DNA of 64,000 bases from Antedon mediterranea (GCF_964355755.1 NC_092680.1:7541001-7605000); one strand, 5' to 3'. Counted from the first letter of the stretch, positions 11,315 to 26,400 are shown. Notes: generated from the sequence alone by a model not told the origin. Numbers and translations: made by a program.

Positions 11315-11494
11315 TCACAGTGTACCTGGCATTTGAATCCATTTCATCGTTCCATCAACACCGCATGAATAAATGTGACTGTTCGACATTACAGTTATTT
11401 GGATAACGCCGCTTCCAGTTTGTCGGAAGAACGTGTTTCTTGCATGTTGCCCTGGTAACGAGTAGCGAAGGTTGTGAACAGACAATCCCCAAAC
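11315..11494 (-). CDS. DMXL: DMXL exon 33 (terminal, stop TGA)
   Basis: 180 nt, phase 0 to stop. Encodes VWGLSVHNLRYSLPGQHARN and SHIYSCGVDGTMKWIQMPGT then L-stop. Vertebrates have VWRLTGHGLIHSFKSEHAK and RLFSCGADGTLKTRVLP. The C-terminus is shorter than in vertebrates, which continue about 15 residues further. Confidence 0.95.
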   Translation of the reverse strand, partial: VWGLSVHNLRYSLPGQHARNTFFRQTGSGVIQITVMSNSHIYSCGVDGTMKWIQMPGTL

Positions 11495-14400
11495 CTAAAC
11501 AAAACAAAAACCAAGTTTTTAAATTTTCTTGACTTAATATGGCAAAAAAAATTTCACCTCTAACGAAAGGTGTGATGTATTTCCATTACGTGATCGGAAG
11601 CATAAAATAGATTTTTTTAATGATTTCCTATAATTCATAATCAATTAATGGAAGCATCTGTTGTTTCGTTTATTTTTCTAATTTGTTTGATGAAGCATGA
11701 CGACACGATCGCATGGTCAACAAGGCAGTTCAATTTGTCAAATATGTAATTGAACAATGCAACAAGTAAACATAACTTAGTTTAGTGTTTTTTTTTATTA
11801 TGTTTCATGATTATTTTGTTTTTATATAGTGAGCTACTGTAATATATATATATATGTACTTAATATTAAATTTAACTAAAAACCATTGTCTGACAGAAAA
11901 TTAGTCTAATTTTGCATATAATTGCAGTTTTTCAGGTAAATAACTTTTTTTTCAGATCCAATGTTTGGTCAATGTAAAAAACTATTATGGGACATTAAAA
12001 TGGCATATTCAACAACAAAATATTTTTCAGGGGGACAATATTTTATATTTTATGTATTTTGTGTTTCTATCTCAAATACACACTGGATGAATCAAGCGGC
12101 TCTCTCATCTGATTATATTCAGACAATTTACTATCATCCAAATTGTTTATCAGTTCTTGATAATTGACATAATTGCTTTAAAATCCCTAGACTCTGTTTA
12201 CAATACTAGCTGTTGACTTTTCTCAGTATTTGTGTATCTGACGGACAACTACTTCATATAAAAAATGCATGAAATAGATCACATCTATAATTGGCAAAGC
12301 TAGCTTGCACTTTGTTTGACTAATTAAGAATGTTACTGCATATTAAAGATTCAACTATATGAACTACTGTACTGTAAATTATACTTGTAATAACCTAATT
12401 AATCAAATAAAATTAACGCGCATCATTCTCCCGGACACTAGACCTGTCATTTATCTCCAGGCACAGGTCATAAATATCAAGTTCAGGGAATCTCAAGCCT
12501 AGAGAAAAGCTAAGATGGGAATCTCAAGCCTAGAGAAGCTAAGATGAGAATCTCAAGCCTAGAGAAGCTACCATTTGAGAATCTCAAGCCTGCAGTATAG
12601 AGAAGCTAAGACTTTCAAAGAATCTTTCATCTTATTACATTTTATAAACAAAGACATCTATCACTTATTGTAAATTAGATACCATATGTTCAAGCAATCA
12701 AACTTCATGACACTTAGCTACATAATTCTAAATAATGTGATATTAACAGAAGGTATTGTTTATAACACATAGTATACTTGGTACACTCAAGCAAAAACAG
12801 GCATAAGTTGGAATTTTCAAAATTGAGATTTTCACAAATACTGAAAATACATGATCCAAGACTTAAAATACTGAAAAAATATATCTTGATACCATGTTAA
12901 CTTCCAGAGATGTCACAGTCAAAAGTTTTGGTTGTACAATCAGTGTTTTGAGAAAAATGCTTTTAACTACCGTAATTAACTAACATGAAATGACAAATAC
13001 AATTAAAAAAACCAGAGCGTTTAAGTTTACATCTTAGTAAAAGGGTATTCTAATTGTTGTATTTCAATGAAACTTTGCACCTTTGTTCATTAACTATTGT
13101 TCTATTATTATGCTCAATTTTGATTAAAAACAACCCATGAGAACATTTTCAATTTAGTGTAAGCATAAAACATGAAATGAAAATCATACACAAATTACTC
13201 CATTTTTTAAGACGACACAAAATGTTAAAATTCCTGCATCTAAATTAGAAAAACACCTATGTAACTTATGTCTGATTTTGCTTGAGTGTGATTAAGAAAC
13301 AAAAGATGCTATAGCAATCATTCCTACGTATTTATTATTCATTGTGGATACTTGCATTTGTTACGCTTACTGAAGATAAATCATACACAATTTACACCAT
13401 TTTTTAACCAACAGATGACACAAAATGTTAAATTTCCTGCGTCTAAATTAGAAAAACACCTATGTGACTTATGTCTAATTTCGCTTGAGTGTGATTAAGA
13501 AACAAAGAAGCTATAGCAATCATTCCTACGTATTTATTATTCATTGCGGATACCTGCATTTGTTACGCTTACTGAAGAATAAAAAAAATACTATGCAATC
13601 GCTCTTGTAAATCACAAAAATTTAAGTGGTTCAATGATAAGTCTTGTCTTCGTATCAAGCTGGACTTCTTGGTTGTTACTAGATTTATGTTAAATTAAGT
13701 TTTCAATCTTTTATATATTTGCACAATTTGTGTGTAGAAAATATACAAACAAACTATATTTGTTATTATGCATCCAACAGTGAGAAACCATTACAGGATG
13801 AATAAACTATTTAATAATTTATTTTTGAATTTTTTTTATTACACCTTATTTATAGAGGGTGACCCTAAACAGCGTATGCTGACAATCAAGGGGCCCTCTT
13901 GATGAGGACAGTGGCTGTGTGTATACTAGTACACCGGGGTAACCCCCTACTTGTCTTAAAAGATGTACTAGGTTCTTTAAACCTATGGCTTATAGTCCTT
14001 ATCCGAGAAGACTACCACCAGAACCATGGAGCGAGTGAGGTTCGAACCCTTGCCGATGTTTATATGGCAAGGTATTACAGTTCCACTGTCTTAACCGCTT
14101 GGCCACTCGCTGCTTATCATGCTTTATACTAGTCCCATTTGAGGCTTAAGGAGTGGAGTTGGCACTAGGTCAGGATTAAACCCTGAACCTTGGGATTGGA
14201 AGGTAAAGGGTGTTAACCACCAAGCTACAGTTCCACTACCATTACAATATAAAAAGAAGTATAATTATATGAAGCATACCTTAATATTGCCTTCTGCTGA
14301 TCCTGTGAGAAAGAAGTCTTCATTAGGATCTACTGCTATACATTTGATACCTGAATCATGTGCCGTGAAAGAATGTCGTAGTTTTCGTTGTCTTATGTCA

Positions 14401-17400
14401 AAGATCGCAACCTCGCCTTTCTTGTTACCGGTGATTAGACTTTGTTGGTTGGGACAGTATGCGATAGAGGGACAACCGCCATCATGGCAGCTAAAACCTA
14501 AAGATGACAAGAAAAACTGTACACAGTTTTGTAGACTACAATAATTACAAAGAAGATACAATCAATCTCTTTGAAGACTGGAAATGCTTCCAAAATCAGA
14601 CTTCTCTTGACGACCAAAAGGTCGGACATATTAAGATAGCCCAAGGGTGTCTGGTATTGGGAGAGTTGACTATACATACTTGATCTTTGGATTTGTAAAA
14701 TATAGTCTTAATGGAAATCATTGATCTATATACATTTTAATAAAAATAAGTAATAAAATAAAAAATACAGACCGAGTCAATTCTTTTAAAATCAGACAAT
14801 ATTCAGCTATCAAAAATGTTTTAAGGAATGCATTACAGATTTTGGGGTTTTAATTAGTTGAGGAATAATTTTCCATCATTTAATATTATTATTTATTAGA
14901 GCATTATACATAAAATTAACATAATCTTGCAATAAGCATTCATCACCTTCCATAGACCATACTAAAAATATAAATGCTGTTAACAGTAAATGATTAATGA
15001 TGACACTGCTGCAAAGTGCTGCCATTGTATAAGATTATGAATTAATTCCAACTAATTTCAAATGAGAATAATAGAATTAGCACACAAAGTTCAAATTAAG
15101 TGGGATATTCATAATACAAAATTAGAACTACACAAATATAGTCCAGGCAGGACCATTAAAAATGTTTTTTGTTTGAATTTATTCCAAGTGGGATTATTGT
15201 GTATATAGGCCACACATACAGTTGTATTATGTTTCTCTGTATTCACTGTGTATATGTGTTTATTTCTACTACACATTCTTTTTCACTTCATTTGTGTAAA
15301 TTATAAATCGATATGATTATTGTATTTATGAAATGTACTAATTGTTTCCTTGTTGTACAATAGTATAATGATTAAAACAAACACACAGGTGTAATACAGT
15401 TTAAATCCAACACTTCCTGATAGGTGGGTGTAAGAGTATTTGCAGTGTGTATTAAGACATTTTAGAGTGGGCGATTTGTTCACAGTTGACTCCTACCACA
15501 TAAGATATATACATTTGTTTTCTAACATTTTAAATATTTACAATATACACTATTTCTATGGGAAACAAAATCACAGGGGAACTTCCCTATTGTATTTTTA
15601 GATATATAGCTATTATATTTATTCTATTTAAAATGTAATTCTAAATGTATTTCAATATGTCAGTATACCATACGAGAGTGATATGACACGTTGTAATTGT
15701 TTTTTTAGTTTTTCATTTATCTGTTTTTGTATGTCTCAGAGCAAACATAATTTCTATGTATATTTTATATGCAAATGACAATAAATGGAAGTAATTTTCC
15801 ACTGATGAATGAATGAATGAATAATAAAAAAATGTTATGCATCTCTTGGTTGTTAGTGTTACAGCAACCAAACATGATAAATTCATTCAATTATTTAAAT
15901 TTATTACTAAACTAGTGTTTTCTCAACTTTTGAAACATACCATGTATACATGCTTTCTTCTTTGGCATCAGAGTGTCCCACAGACTGACATTCTTATTCT
16001 CAGTTGATAACCCTGCTGTTGCTAATAGGCTACATGATCCCATGAATGTAAAATCCGATACTGTTTTATTGTGGCATTGTAGTGTCTGTGAATGGAGAAT
16101 TATCAGAAAATTATGGAAACAAACTATATAACGAAATTGTTTTGTTCTGATTGAGAAAATTAGGATTAGACTGTCTGCAGACCATGAATAAGGAATAGGG
16201 GCTGAGATGGACCAGTACACAAAGGTAACCTCATATTCTTGCAAAAGACACACTGGGTTCACAAACCAGATGTGTCCAATGAACCTACAGTTTTAAATCC
16301 TTTTGCAATAAAGGCTTGTTCTACAGTACAACCAGAACTATATGCGAGGATAGCCTTGAACCTGTACCGATTTAATAGCTATGGTTTATCAAGGCTCTAT
16401 TTTAACTAACCAATATACTAAATATAATATTAAATAAATAAAAACAAATCAAAACATTAAGGATCAATATAATAATTTGCCTATTTATTATTAATACATT
16501 GGTGAATATAATAGCTGAAATTTAATAAAATACATAATAACCAACAAACCAAATAAAATATTGTTTTTTTTTTAAAAATTAAAGTTACATATCTATGAGT
16601 GAGTAAATATATATTATTATATATATAAGCTGATTATATTAAAGATCAATCAATTTTATAATTACTATATACAGTACAGTATGTAGAAACACATGATCGA
16701 GTATAATCCTACCTCCTAATCCATGGGACTATAGTCATGGTAGTAAGTATTTAAAATAACATTTTAATTGTTATTTAAAAGTATCAATTGGGTAAATTAG
16801 TGATAATCATTGTTAAAAAATGTTCAATGTCATTCTCAGGCCCATGGGACTATAGTCAGGCATGGTAAAAAGTATTTAAAATATCATTTAAATATCAATT
16901 AGGTCCTGATAAATTAGTGATAATCATCGTTAAACAATTGTTGAATGACTGGACTTACAAGGAACGGTTTGGTGACAGATGGCGAGTTCATTCCCACTTG
17001 CCAAAGACAGAGTTGTCCGCTATCGTCACAAACACCAAACTGAGAAAGTAAAATATAACACATTATATCTTTTGTTTCAAGTTAAACATAGAAAATGCCA
17101 ATTATGCTTAAATACTGTTAATGTACAATGGTTCAAATTTAATTATTTGGGCCTGATCTAGCGTGTTTACACTTGCGTTCCAAATGGCAGCTCTGACAAT
17201 TTATTCACCTTATTTTCTTAAGCTATTGGTCACAGTTCACTGAACAAGCCGGCCCAAATGTAAGTCACTCCTGGGCCCATCTCAAGAGGTAGTCCAGGTT
17301 GGCATCCGGCCCAGAGTCGACCTAACTTTAGTGTATATTGGTCTTAAGATTTCAATAAAATTACTATTTTAGGTGTCATTGAGTTTAAATAAAACCTACT

Positions 17401-20400
17401 AACCAAACTTTAACATTCAATACCATAACAAACAAAAAACCCATACCTTATTGCCTTGTACATTAAAATGGAGTTGGGTAACTTTAGGGAATTGTCCAGG
17501 TGGCCGATGCATGTAAATCCTCTGGGAATGACCCCATTCCCACATGGAAACACTACCATCCTGGGATCCACTAATATCTACAAGTCAAAAACAAGCAAAC
17601 ATAAATAAAAGCTTCATTCATTTCAAACATGCATACATTAAATCACAAAAATTCTATTGTATAATATATTGAGTATATGTAATATAGGACAAGGCAGAAA
17701 AAGGAAAACATAATGAAATATGATCAAATAAACTGTTTTTAAGTTAATAATGGAACTTTGAGATTGTGAATTATAAAAAACAAAGCAGTAAGAAATTAAT
17801 TATTACAAACTGGCTATAAAAAAATATACCGTGCGTAGAAGAAAAATAAGTGAGAGTTAACCTGAGGACCTAAGCAAACAACTCATCAATCAACACATTT
17901 ACTAACACAGTCAATAAGTGTATTTCGTAACTACATTTAACTAATATAACAGAATAAATATGAACGGCATTGCTGCTGCAAGTTTTATATAAACACATTG
18001 AAAGGTCTGTGACATAATAATCAACATTGTATATTGAAATTAATAGTGAAGGATAATGAAGATACTTACAGTAAGGAAGTGTCGGGTGAGATGAAAGACG
18101 CCTAATATGATATGTTGGCCGTCTTGAAATCTAAAAATAAACCATGCAGATAATTTACAACACAGCTATCATATTATTATAATGCATAGTTATGAAAAGG
18201 ATTGTTAACCAAAAGCTGTAACCGCCACATTGACTATGACTACTAACCATTTTTTATCATAATTCTAAAGATACATTTACCGTTTTTATTGTTAAGAAGA
18301 AGGATTTGAGGGGGGCGTTTATTTAGGGGAGGTGTATATTTTTTTTGGTGTAATATGGTAACATGTACAATCAAATAAATACCCCCTAGATATGAAAAAA
18401 TACAACACAATTCATATCTAGAAGTGATAAAATTCTGTAAAAATTGTTTGGTAAATTGTAGATCATGTCAATAAATGAATTCTATTATAGATAGAAATAA
18501 AGGCCATGGAATATTTATTCAAAATGATGTAGGTCTATAAATAAATAACCTATTTTAAAATGTGAGACCAATTTAAAATTAAACACAATTTCTCAGGGTT
18601 TTCGTAATACAATTATTCTTTTATGAATTGTAATAAATTACCATTCCCTAACATATAGAGTAACATAGTATTTACATGAACATTCTAGAATAAGATGTTT
18701 TGATTTAAGAACAATCAGGAACATTGCAGTATTCTATTAATAGAAACTGTAATCCAATAGAATAAGAAGTATAAAGAATGATCTAGAAGGATAGGAACAT
18801 CTTGTATATAAAGGGATGTAAAACTATTGTAAGGTTGTTGGATTAGAGGTTGGATATTATATTGTAAAAGTTATTGTGAAGCTGTTGTTTAAAGTGCTTA
18901 CTGGATTGTTGAAAGTTGAAGTTGATTGAAATTAAAGCTTTGTTTTTTAGTTAATTTACAACTTTGTGGATTTTGTGTGTTTACTCTTATGTCACAAGGG
19001 AGTTCCGAAAGTATTTTCAACCACTCGGAAACATACGTAAAAGGAGTTCGTGACATAATAGAGCATAAAGCTATAAATAGAGCCATAACAAACAAACTAA
19101 AGCCTTATAAAACCTACTTTAAAATTAGATCCACAAAGAATGACAAAACAGGATATATATTACTGTACTACATTTAGTGCTACTGTAACTCCCATACAAA
19201 ACACCTCCACTGGTCCAAAATATCAGCTTTTCAATAGGTCTGAGACAGTTTTGAACCTTAAAGCTATTTCTACAATATAACATTAGTTTGACAAAAAAAA
19301 ATGTGATGTGCCCAAATATGGTAGTGATATGACATTATCACGTCCATATACGGGCACTTTTGTCACATCAAGTTGGATAGTGTAGACAGAGCTTAAGAAA
19401 AGACTGGTTTTGTCGTTTTGGGAGAGAATTAGTAGTAGCAGCAGTATCAATATTACTAGCAGCAGCAATAGTAGTAGTATGAATAGTACTACTAGTAGCA
19501 ATAGTAGCAGCAACAATAGTAGTAGTACCAGTAACAATAGCAGGAACAAAACAGGAGCAGTGATAGTAGCAGTAGTAGAAACAGGAACAGCAGCAGCAGT
19601 AGTAACAGCAGCATCAGCAGGAATAGTAGTAGCAACAGTAGTAGTAGTAGTAGTAGTAGTAGAGGTAGTAGTAGTAGTAGCAACAGTAGTAGTAGCAGCA
19701 GTAGTAGTAGTAGCAACAGTAGTAGTAGCAGCAGTAGTAGCAACAGTAGTAGTAGTAACAGTAATAGCAGTATTAGCATTAGTATTAGTAGTAGCACCAG
19801 TAGTAGCAGCAGCAGTCAAAGCAACAGTAGTAGTAGTGGTAGCAGCAGCAGCAGTAGTAGAAGCAGCAGTAGTAGTAGCAGCAGTAGTAGCAACAGTAGT
19901 AGTAGTAACAGTAATAGCAGTATTAGCATTAGTATTAGTAGTAGCACCAGTAGTAGCAGCAGCAGTCAAAGCAACAGTAGTAGTAGTAGTAGCAGCAGCA
20001 GTAGTAGTAGTAGAAGCACCAGTAGTAGCAGCAGCAGCAGCAGTAGTAGTAGTAGCAGCAGTAGTAGCAACAGTAGTAGTAGTTGCAGCAGCAGCAGTAA
20101 ATAGTAGTAAGCAGCAGTAAATAGTAGCAGCAGCAGTAATAGCAACCGTAGTAGTGGTAGCAGCAGCAGCAGTAGTAGCAGCAGCAGCAATAGGAGTAGT
20201 AGTATAGTAGTAGAGGTAGTAGTTTTAGTAGCAGCAGCAGTAGTAGTAGTAGCAGCAGCAGTAGTAGTAGCAGTAGTAGTAGCAGTAGCAGCAATAGTAT
20301 TAGTAGTAGCAGTAGCAGCAGCAGCAGCAATAGTAGTAGTAGTATAGTAGTAGAGGTAGTAGTTTTAGTAGCAGCAGCAGTAGTAGTAGTTTTAGTAGCA

Positions 20401-23400
20401 GCAGCAGCAATAGTAGAAGTAGTAGTAGTAGTATAGTAGTAGAGGTAGTAGTTTTAGTAGCAGCAGCAGTAAATAGTATCAGCAGCAGTAGCAGCGGTAG
20501 TAGCAATATAAAGTGAAAAGTAAGAATTTATGTGTACATGAATTACGTACGACATTTGTACCCCTGCCTGTTTGTAGATTCTGACCATCTAGTAGGCCAG
20601 GCAGGAGAGACAGTCCCATAGTGTTAGCATTTGGTATTGATGCACTTCGTTCAGTTGAGTGATGTACCATTAGAAACTCATCTTCTGCTACAGTCGCTCT
20701 GAAAAATAGATACAAATATTTATTCATTGAGGCTTGACGACCTACGTCGATTTTATTGAATTAAGTGTTAAAAGGATTGGAACATTTAAAAATAAATCCC
20801 CCAAATTATGCAGATTATTTTTATAAGGCGTCAATCTAGACTTAAATGTTAAATTTTAAATGAATAAACCATTAACAGTAGGTAATTCTTTTGTCACACC
20901 CCCAACTACACTTTCTCATTAACCTACTCTGTATAAAAATAGCTCCGGCTTTAACATTTTATAAATTGATAAAAATCAATGTTGCCCTTATCTTGTAACA
21001 TTACAACAAATCTTGTAGCACCACTGGGACTCATTGTATTTCACGACACTTTATTTACTTCTCTATCTTAAAATAAATGCGGTTATTACAATACAATATT
21101 ATTTATTGTCATTTTAATAAGGTTCAAATGAAATTTGGTTGGTTTAGATTTTAACATCCAATATATAATGAATAAAAAAAAAGCAATATTGTCGCAAATT
21201 TTATATTTTATAATAAACAATCAACATTTTTAATTCTTAGAGAGATATATATTAAGATATTCACTTTATTCAGATAATTAAATAATAAAATAAATAAAAA
21301 CTACAAATACTGGACAAAGTATGAGATGGATAAAAATGTGATAGCGTTTATATAAAAAGGGAGTGTGTGTGTGTGGGGATAAAAAAAAGAAGCTGATAAG
21401 AGTAAATCCTAAGGAATTGTGTAAAAATGAATTGTATTTAATCAAATTTTTGAATTGGTTTAATTACAATTTCATGCAATTTTTGTACGAGCACTATAAT
21501 TTCATATGCAGTATTTATTTTTATAGAGTCCACAGGAACATAACACATGATATTGATATCATTAATCTAATCTATTTAATCTGAAATAGCAGTATAGTAT
21601 TCATTTGATTACGTTCTGATGTAGTAAATCTGATTTACACAATCGGTACTTAAATCCCATAAGTCATTGCTGCTATTTATGGATACAAGCCATTTGAAAG
21701 GATTAATTAGAAATAAGTACAAAACATGAAGTGGTGAAGGGAAATGTAGAGTTAAATGATAATAAAAATAATATTAAGTTTGACATTAATTTCGCAATGT
21801 ATGGGCACAGTAATTGTTGTGTTGTGCTCATTAATATGTTTAGTAATGTACATAATTAGTTCATTGTATTTGTGTAATTTCAATTATTTCTAATTATTTT
21901 AGATAACTCAATTCGTTTTTACCTTTTTTACACTGAATTACTATTTATGTTATACTGTAGTTTTCATATTTATAAATCTTTTTATATTATATATTTTAAA
22001 GTTAATGTGTGTTTTCAATTTATATGTGATTTATGTACTATGTGGTTTGGAGTATTGGAGAGCCACTTTGATAGTGCTTGCACTGTTGGCAATCCTCACG
22101 GTACTCCATCCACGCTTGTTTGTATAATGTTGGTTTTTTTCTGTTTGTTTACCTGGAAATTGAATAAATAAAAATAAATAAATAAATACCAGTAATTACA
22201 TTGTTTTTTGTATGTATGTCTTCATTAGGCCTAATATGCTTTTATCTTTTTGTATTTTTATATGTCATAATTTTTCTTTACTATTAATCTTGTAACTGGA
22301 CCATTTTGGAAAGCAGTACTGCGTTACGGAAAATGCAATCCATTCAAAAGAAAGAATAAATAAACAAACTTTTGTCCATTCTTCTTGGACGCATTGTTTG
22401 ACACAAATGCCACAGATAGACATAGGCAAATGTAACATTTAGCATATGTAAGCCAATCTAACCTGTAATACCACATGTGACACTGTATAAAGGATTTGCC
22501 CCTGATACTGGACAGGTGAGATAGGAGATAACCCAGACCATATGTATGTTTCCTGAACTATTGAATGGAAATTGAAATTATTTGTTTGCTACAAAAAAGA
22601 GTTTTTACTTTATCAAAAATGAATCGGGTAAGTTTTTCCATATAATCACTCTATTCATCCATTAATGAATTAAAGTAAATGACTCATTAGCAAGTATGAA
22701 CTAAACTAATGTCATAAATATTAATATTACAATGTGCTAGCAAAACAAGAAAAGTGCAAACGGATCTGTACAAACTACTTAATTTATACAATATTCAAGA
22801 CACAAAATCTTCTGCAATTAAAAACACATCTATCAGTGGCGTAACAGCTATGAATGCTGACTGATTAAACCCAGGGACTCCCAAGCTAAAGGGGCCTAGA
22901 GCTTAAGGGGCCCAGAGCTTAAAGGCCCCCAGAGCATGAGCACACACAATGCAACTACCCAGTATTGGAGGAGCGCTAAACCAGGGGCCTTTGACTTTTG
23001 AATTACGCCACTGACATAAATTTAAAACATCAACCAACACAAATTAAACACAAAAAACAGTGCAGAAATATGGTTAAAAACTACAAATACAAAATGATGG
23101 TCTATTAACACGCAAGCATTGAACATTGTAAAATGAAACAAGCCTTTTTTTCTTTTTAAGCATTTATCCTAAGATCAAAAAACTTTTGTTTGCAATAGCA
23201 AACTTCAAGCAATGTGATATGTTCTAGTACAATTTTCTTCATTAAACTGCAATGCGTTTCACAAAAAACATTTATCATCACATGTTATGAAGCACATGGT
23301 TGCTAATATGTTTACGTAAAAATATTCTTGTTTTGTTTGTTTGAAATGTATTTATTCATAGTAACTACCTATTGTTCTGAGGAATAATTTTAAAAACTGT

Positions 23401-26400
23401 CATACATAAAATTTAAATATAGAAATTAACATATAGAGTGTTTAATAATTATATTAGTATTGAAATATAATTAATGTAAATATGAATATGGCAGATAATA
23501 AAGACTAGGCATAGTACAGTGAAAGTTTACTATGTCTTGTATAGAACAGCAAAATGCATGTATGTACATATATACAATTTGTACAGGTTTCTTTATAATG
23601 ATGGGATAGGTAGACTTTTGAAAGTATAATATCTCAGTTGTTCTTGCTTGTTAATAACAATATACTTATTCACTTTGATGAGTGAATGCCACCATGGCAT
23701 GGCAACATCTAAAAACAAGGTCAGAAATACTATGACATATCAATTTTTAAACAGTTTGAGCATTCATCTCTTTCACAATAATTTCTTTTATTTATGCTTT
23801 ATATACTGTATTTGGTCTAAAATTAGTATTTGTAAGCTAGCAGTTGCAACAGTATAACATGAAGCTTTTTAATTGATTAAATTCAAATATCTTTAACTCC
23901 TTTAGTATTAATTATAGTGTTAAGTTTTTCTATATTTGGTTATTAATGATAGTGTATAGTACGATACTGTTAAAACATTGTTAATGTTAAAGCAATTTTT
24001 TGGCCCTAACTTTACACAGTAGAACACTCACAATCAGGGGACACACTCCTATAAAGGGGATACAGTTGTTGGGTCCCAAAGGTGTCCCCTTAATAGTGTT
24101 CTAGTATATTAAATTGTTTTGAAGGAATTTCTTTGGAGTCATACAGTTAAAATCCATTTTTTGGAACAACCTTATTTAAAGGGACACCCAACAAAATGTC
24201 CCTTTAACAGGGGTTCTACCAAGTAAGCTGGATAATGAGTTTGTTAAGTCATTATCTAGTTCAATAGAAGATACATACTGCCAACATGCCTATTAATAGA
24301 TTGTAACAGAAATTTACCCAGAAGAATTGTTTATAATTAGCAGCTTTTAAATGCTACATCTAAAAACACTACAAGAAAGTACTACACATGAAACAATTAT
24401 GTGCCCAAAATATCTTAATCTTGCTTGATGACAGTATATAGAAATACATGATGATAAGCAAGCATTTTAATGAATACTTACAAACTAGAAGAGTTCATGG
24501 TAGAAATGTTCCTGAACCAAAAAAAATAATTGGAAACACATTACATATAATGATACACTAATACACAGATTCTGTAGCAATGCCGTAAAAAAAAAAAACA
24601 CTGTTGCATCACGATTTCTGTACTGGTCATGGCTCTATTTTAAAAACCATTCTCATCTGGCATTTCTTTTAGTGTTTAAAAAAACATTTGAATTATGACC
24701 ATGACGATAGAGAATATGTGCCGGTTCTGATGCAAATGAATACTGTAAAACCATAAACTTTCGCGCACATTAAACTTTTACGAATTTCGCAAGTGATTGA
24801 AAGTTTCATGCCGCAAATAATTTTCAGAACGTACTACTGTATACAATAGCTTATGTATTAGCATCTTTATAACACAAAGATTGTCATACACAATATTGTT
24901 ACAGTAAAATTTTATGTCGCGAAAATGGCCAATGTAACTAATTCTCGAAAATTTCATTTCTGGATTACAGTAACCGGTGATTAATAACTGTTTGAATCAA
25001 TTACTCCCATTTTCTTGGTAGGATGAAAAATGAACAATTTAAAATAACAATTTAAATGGTGTTCTCTAAATAATGGTTAAAAACACCCTATAATATTGAT
25101 TGGCTGTTGGAACACCATCTACTTGGTTATTGCCCGTATAGCCATATTAAAAATACTACGTCAAAGTTCAAAATTAATGGAACAAAAAATAAGTACTGTT
25201 TATTACACTGTAAACAAACACATTAAAAATGAAAATAGATATTTTTATTGTCACTTGAGTAATGAAAATATTTCAGATGAAATTTGATAAACAACATAAG
25301 CTATGTAAGAACATAAAACTAGGTTAAACACTATTACATAAACCAACACTATTCTCAAATACTACGATTAAGTGATTAATAAACCATGAGATACATGATA
25401 GCAAAAAAGAAACCAACCTTCTGGTTAAGTTTGGCGTAGCCATGTCATCAACTTCATCATCAGCCCATACACCAGACTTCTGATTTAACAACATTGATAT
25501 GTCCAACTCAAGAATCTCCTTATGTGTTGAAACCACTGTCCCTGATGCACTGGCCTAGAAAAACAAACACACACACACACAGTTGGTTAAAAGTTGTGTT
25601 CAGTGGCGATCTTTTACTGTTCCCACATAAAACTGGGGAATTGAAGGACCAATACACAGATTCAACTAACCAAGTTATTAGGAAGTAATACACACCACAA
25701 TGAATACAATTAAGGACAAAGATGAATAAAGTATTTATATGTATAGATAGGTGAAAAGCTTTATCTCAATAAATGAGATCTTGATTGAAAATCGTTACAA
25801 TAATAGTAGGATCACATCTCCCAATGATAGTAGATTCTTTAGTACCGTCATTTGAAAAGAATGAAAAAAACCTGAAAACAGAAGGTAGCTATTGAGTGGC
25901 CCAGCTGTTAGACACTAGAACCGTAATTACATAGCCATATTAACATCGGCAAGGGTTTAAGCCTCACTCATTCCATGGTTCTGGTGGTATAAGGAGTCTT
26001 CTTGGATGAGCACTATAAACCTCAATGTCCAGTGTACACATCTAGCTCATGTGCACTTTAGTATATCTTTTGGGGCGAGTAGGGGTTACCGCGGTGTACT
26101 AGTATACGCACAGCCACTGATAATAACTGGACCCTCTGGGAGATCATTCTTTGACTAAAGAGAGTACCTAGTATAAATAAATAATAATAAGGCATGAACT
26201 GTATATCATGAGATATATTCTATAAAATATCTGTAAAAGAATAGAAGTATATAGTTTAGAACAAACATACCGAAACCAACATGCTGGCATAAGCAGAAAG
26301 CCTAAAATGCCTGAACCAAATTATTAAAAAAGACAACATAATTAAAACTGTTCTAATAAGAGAGATGATTATGATTATGAGTAAATAACCCAGATAATGT

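Larger units (their letters stand above)
11495..14279 (-). other. DMXL: DMXL intron 32
   Basis: 2.8-kb AT-rich intron. It contains a 31-bp tandem repeat (12486-12610), a 197-bp tandem duplication (13182-13580) and two tRNA-like SINE pieces (13854-14113 and 14146-14238). No coding segment seen. Confidence 0.6.

Noticed and set aside
14039..14113. A tRNA-Ser or tRNA-Leu gene
   Set aside because: A- and B-box words are present but stems do not pair well and the sequence continues into a body shared with other copies, so it is a SINE.
19410..20120. 236-residue open frame rich in V and A, with L-rich frames opposite
   Set aside because: It is only the trinucleotide array read in frame; composition is meaningless and no splice or start context supports it.
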